Below, in pieces: positions 5,248 through 5,264 of a DNA stretch of 5,264 nucleotides; position 1 is the first letter of the stretch, and every line of letters begins with the position of its first letter. Source of the DNA: Actinomycetota bacterium (GTDB taxonomy: Bacteria; Actinomycetota; Humimicrobiia; Humimicrobiales; Humimicrobiaceae); assembly GCA_003567835.1 (NCBI GenBank), contig PWYO01000064.1, positions 1 through 5,264 on the forward strand, read 5' to 3'. The notes under the pieces are model-generated. The model had not been told where the DNA came from, did not search any database, and saw nothing but the letters and a program-made list of their open reading frames with translations. A program made the position numbers and the translations under genes.

Positions 5248-5264
5248 GGGAGCCAGATATTTGA
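5246..5264 (+). promoter_or_regulatory. Shine-Dalgarno and possible TTG start of the next gene (cut by the window edge)
   Basis: AAGGGAG (5246-5252) begins inside the RQC stop codon (TAA, 5245-5247), and a TTG follows 8 nt later at 5261-5263. The layout repeats the lipoprotein start (SD overlapping the previous stop, then TTG), so a co-transcribed downstream gene is likely. Only one base after the TTG is visible. Confidence 0.4.

Overview
The window is about half G+C and carries six complete genes, all on the + strand, plus what look like the cut end of an earlier gene and the first bases of a later one. Gaps are short (5 to 155 bp) and no RNA gene, mobile element, CRISPR array or hairpin-plus-T-run terminator is visible. 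The gene set points to a Bacillota (Clostridia-like) bacterium, probably with a spore-forming ancestry. It includes a membrane-anchored GerMN protein, a stand-alone RQC winged-helix protein of a type I recall from clostridial genomes, a lipoprotein with a short Gram-positive style signal, and TTG starts behind strong Shine-Dalgarno (SD) sequences. I cannot name a genus.

Layout: (1) 1-78, a possible C-terminal tail of an upstream membrane protein; (2) 84-1661, a polytopic GT-C type glycosyltransferase-like protein; (3) 1711-2712, a membrane-anchored calcineurin-like metallophosphoesterase whose GNHD motif reads GVHD; (4) 2727-3221, a small TPR lipoprotein, evidently co-transcribed with the phosphoesterase; (5) 3258-3755, a zinc-ribbon protein of unknown function; (6) 3791-4519, a membrane-anchored GerMN-domain protein; (7) 4675-5247, a stand-alone RQC DNA-binding protein; (8) 5246-5264, an SD and a TTG that may begin the next gene.

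The genes do not form one recognisable pathway. Several act at or outside the membrane (the glycosyltransferase-like protein, the lipoprotein, the GerMN protein, perhaps the phosphoesterase), which fits an envelope neighbourhood in a loose sense only. The zinc-ribbon and RQC proteins are probably cytoplasmic.

The most interesting pattern is in how the genes start. The zinc-ribbon and GerMN genes have no SD. Each has instead a good -35/-10 pair with an exact 17-bp spacer, and the -10 box ends exactly 6 nt before the ATG, so the predicted transcript would begin at the start codon itself (leaderless). A third, weaker case lies at 4529-4545. In contrast, the operon-internal lipoprotein gene uses TTG with a near-perfect SD that overlaps the previous stop codon, and the same layout appears again at the right edge. 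I found no convincing new multi-gene system; the initiation pattern, the altered phosphoesterase motif and the 4520-4674 leader are the parts worth checking.
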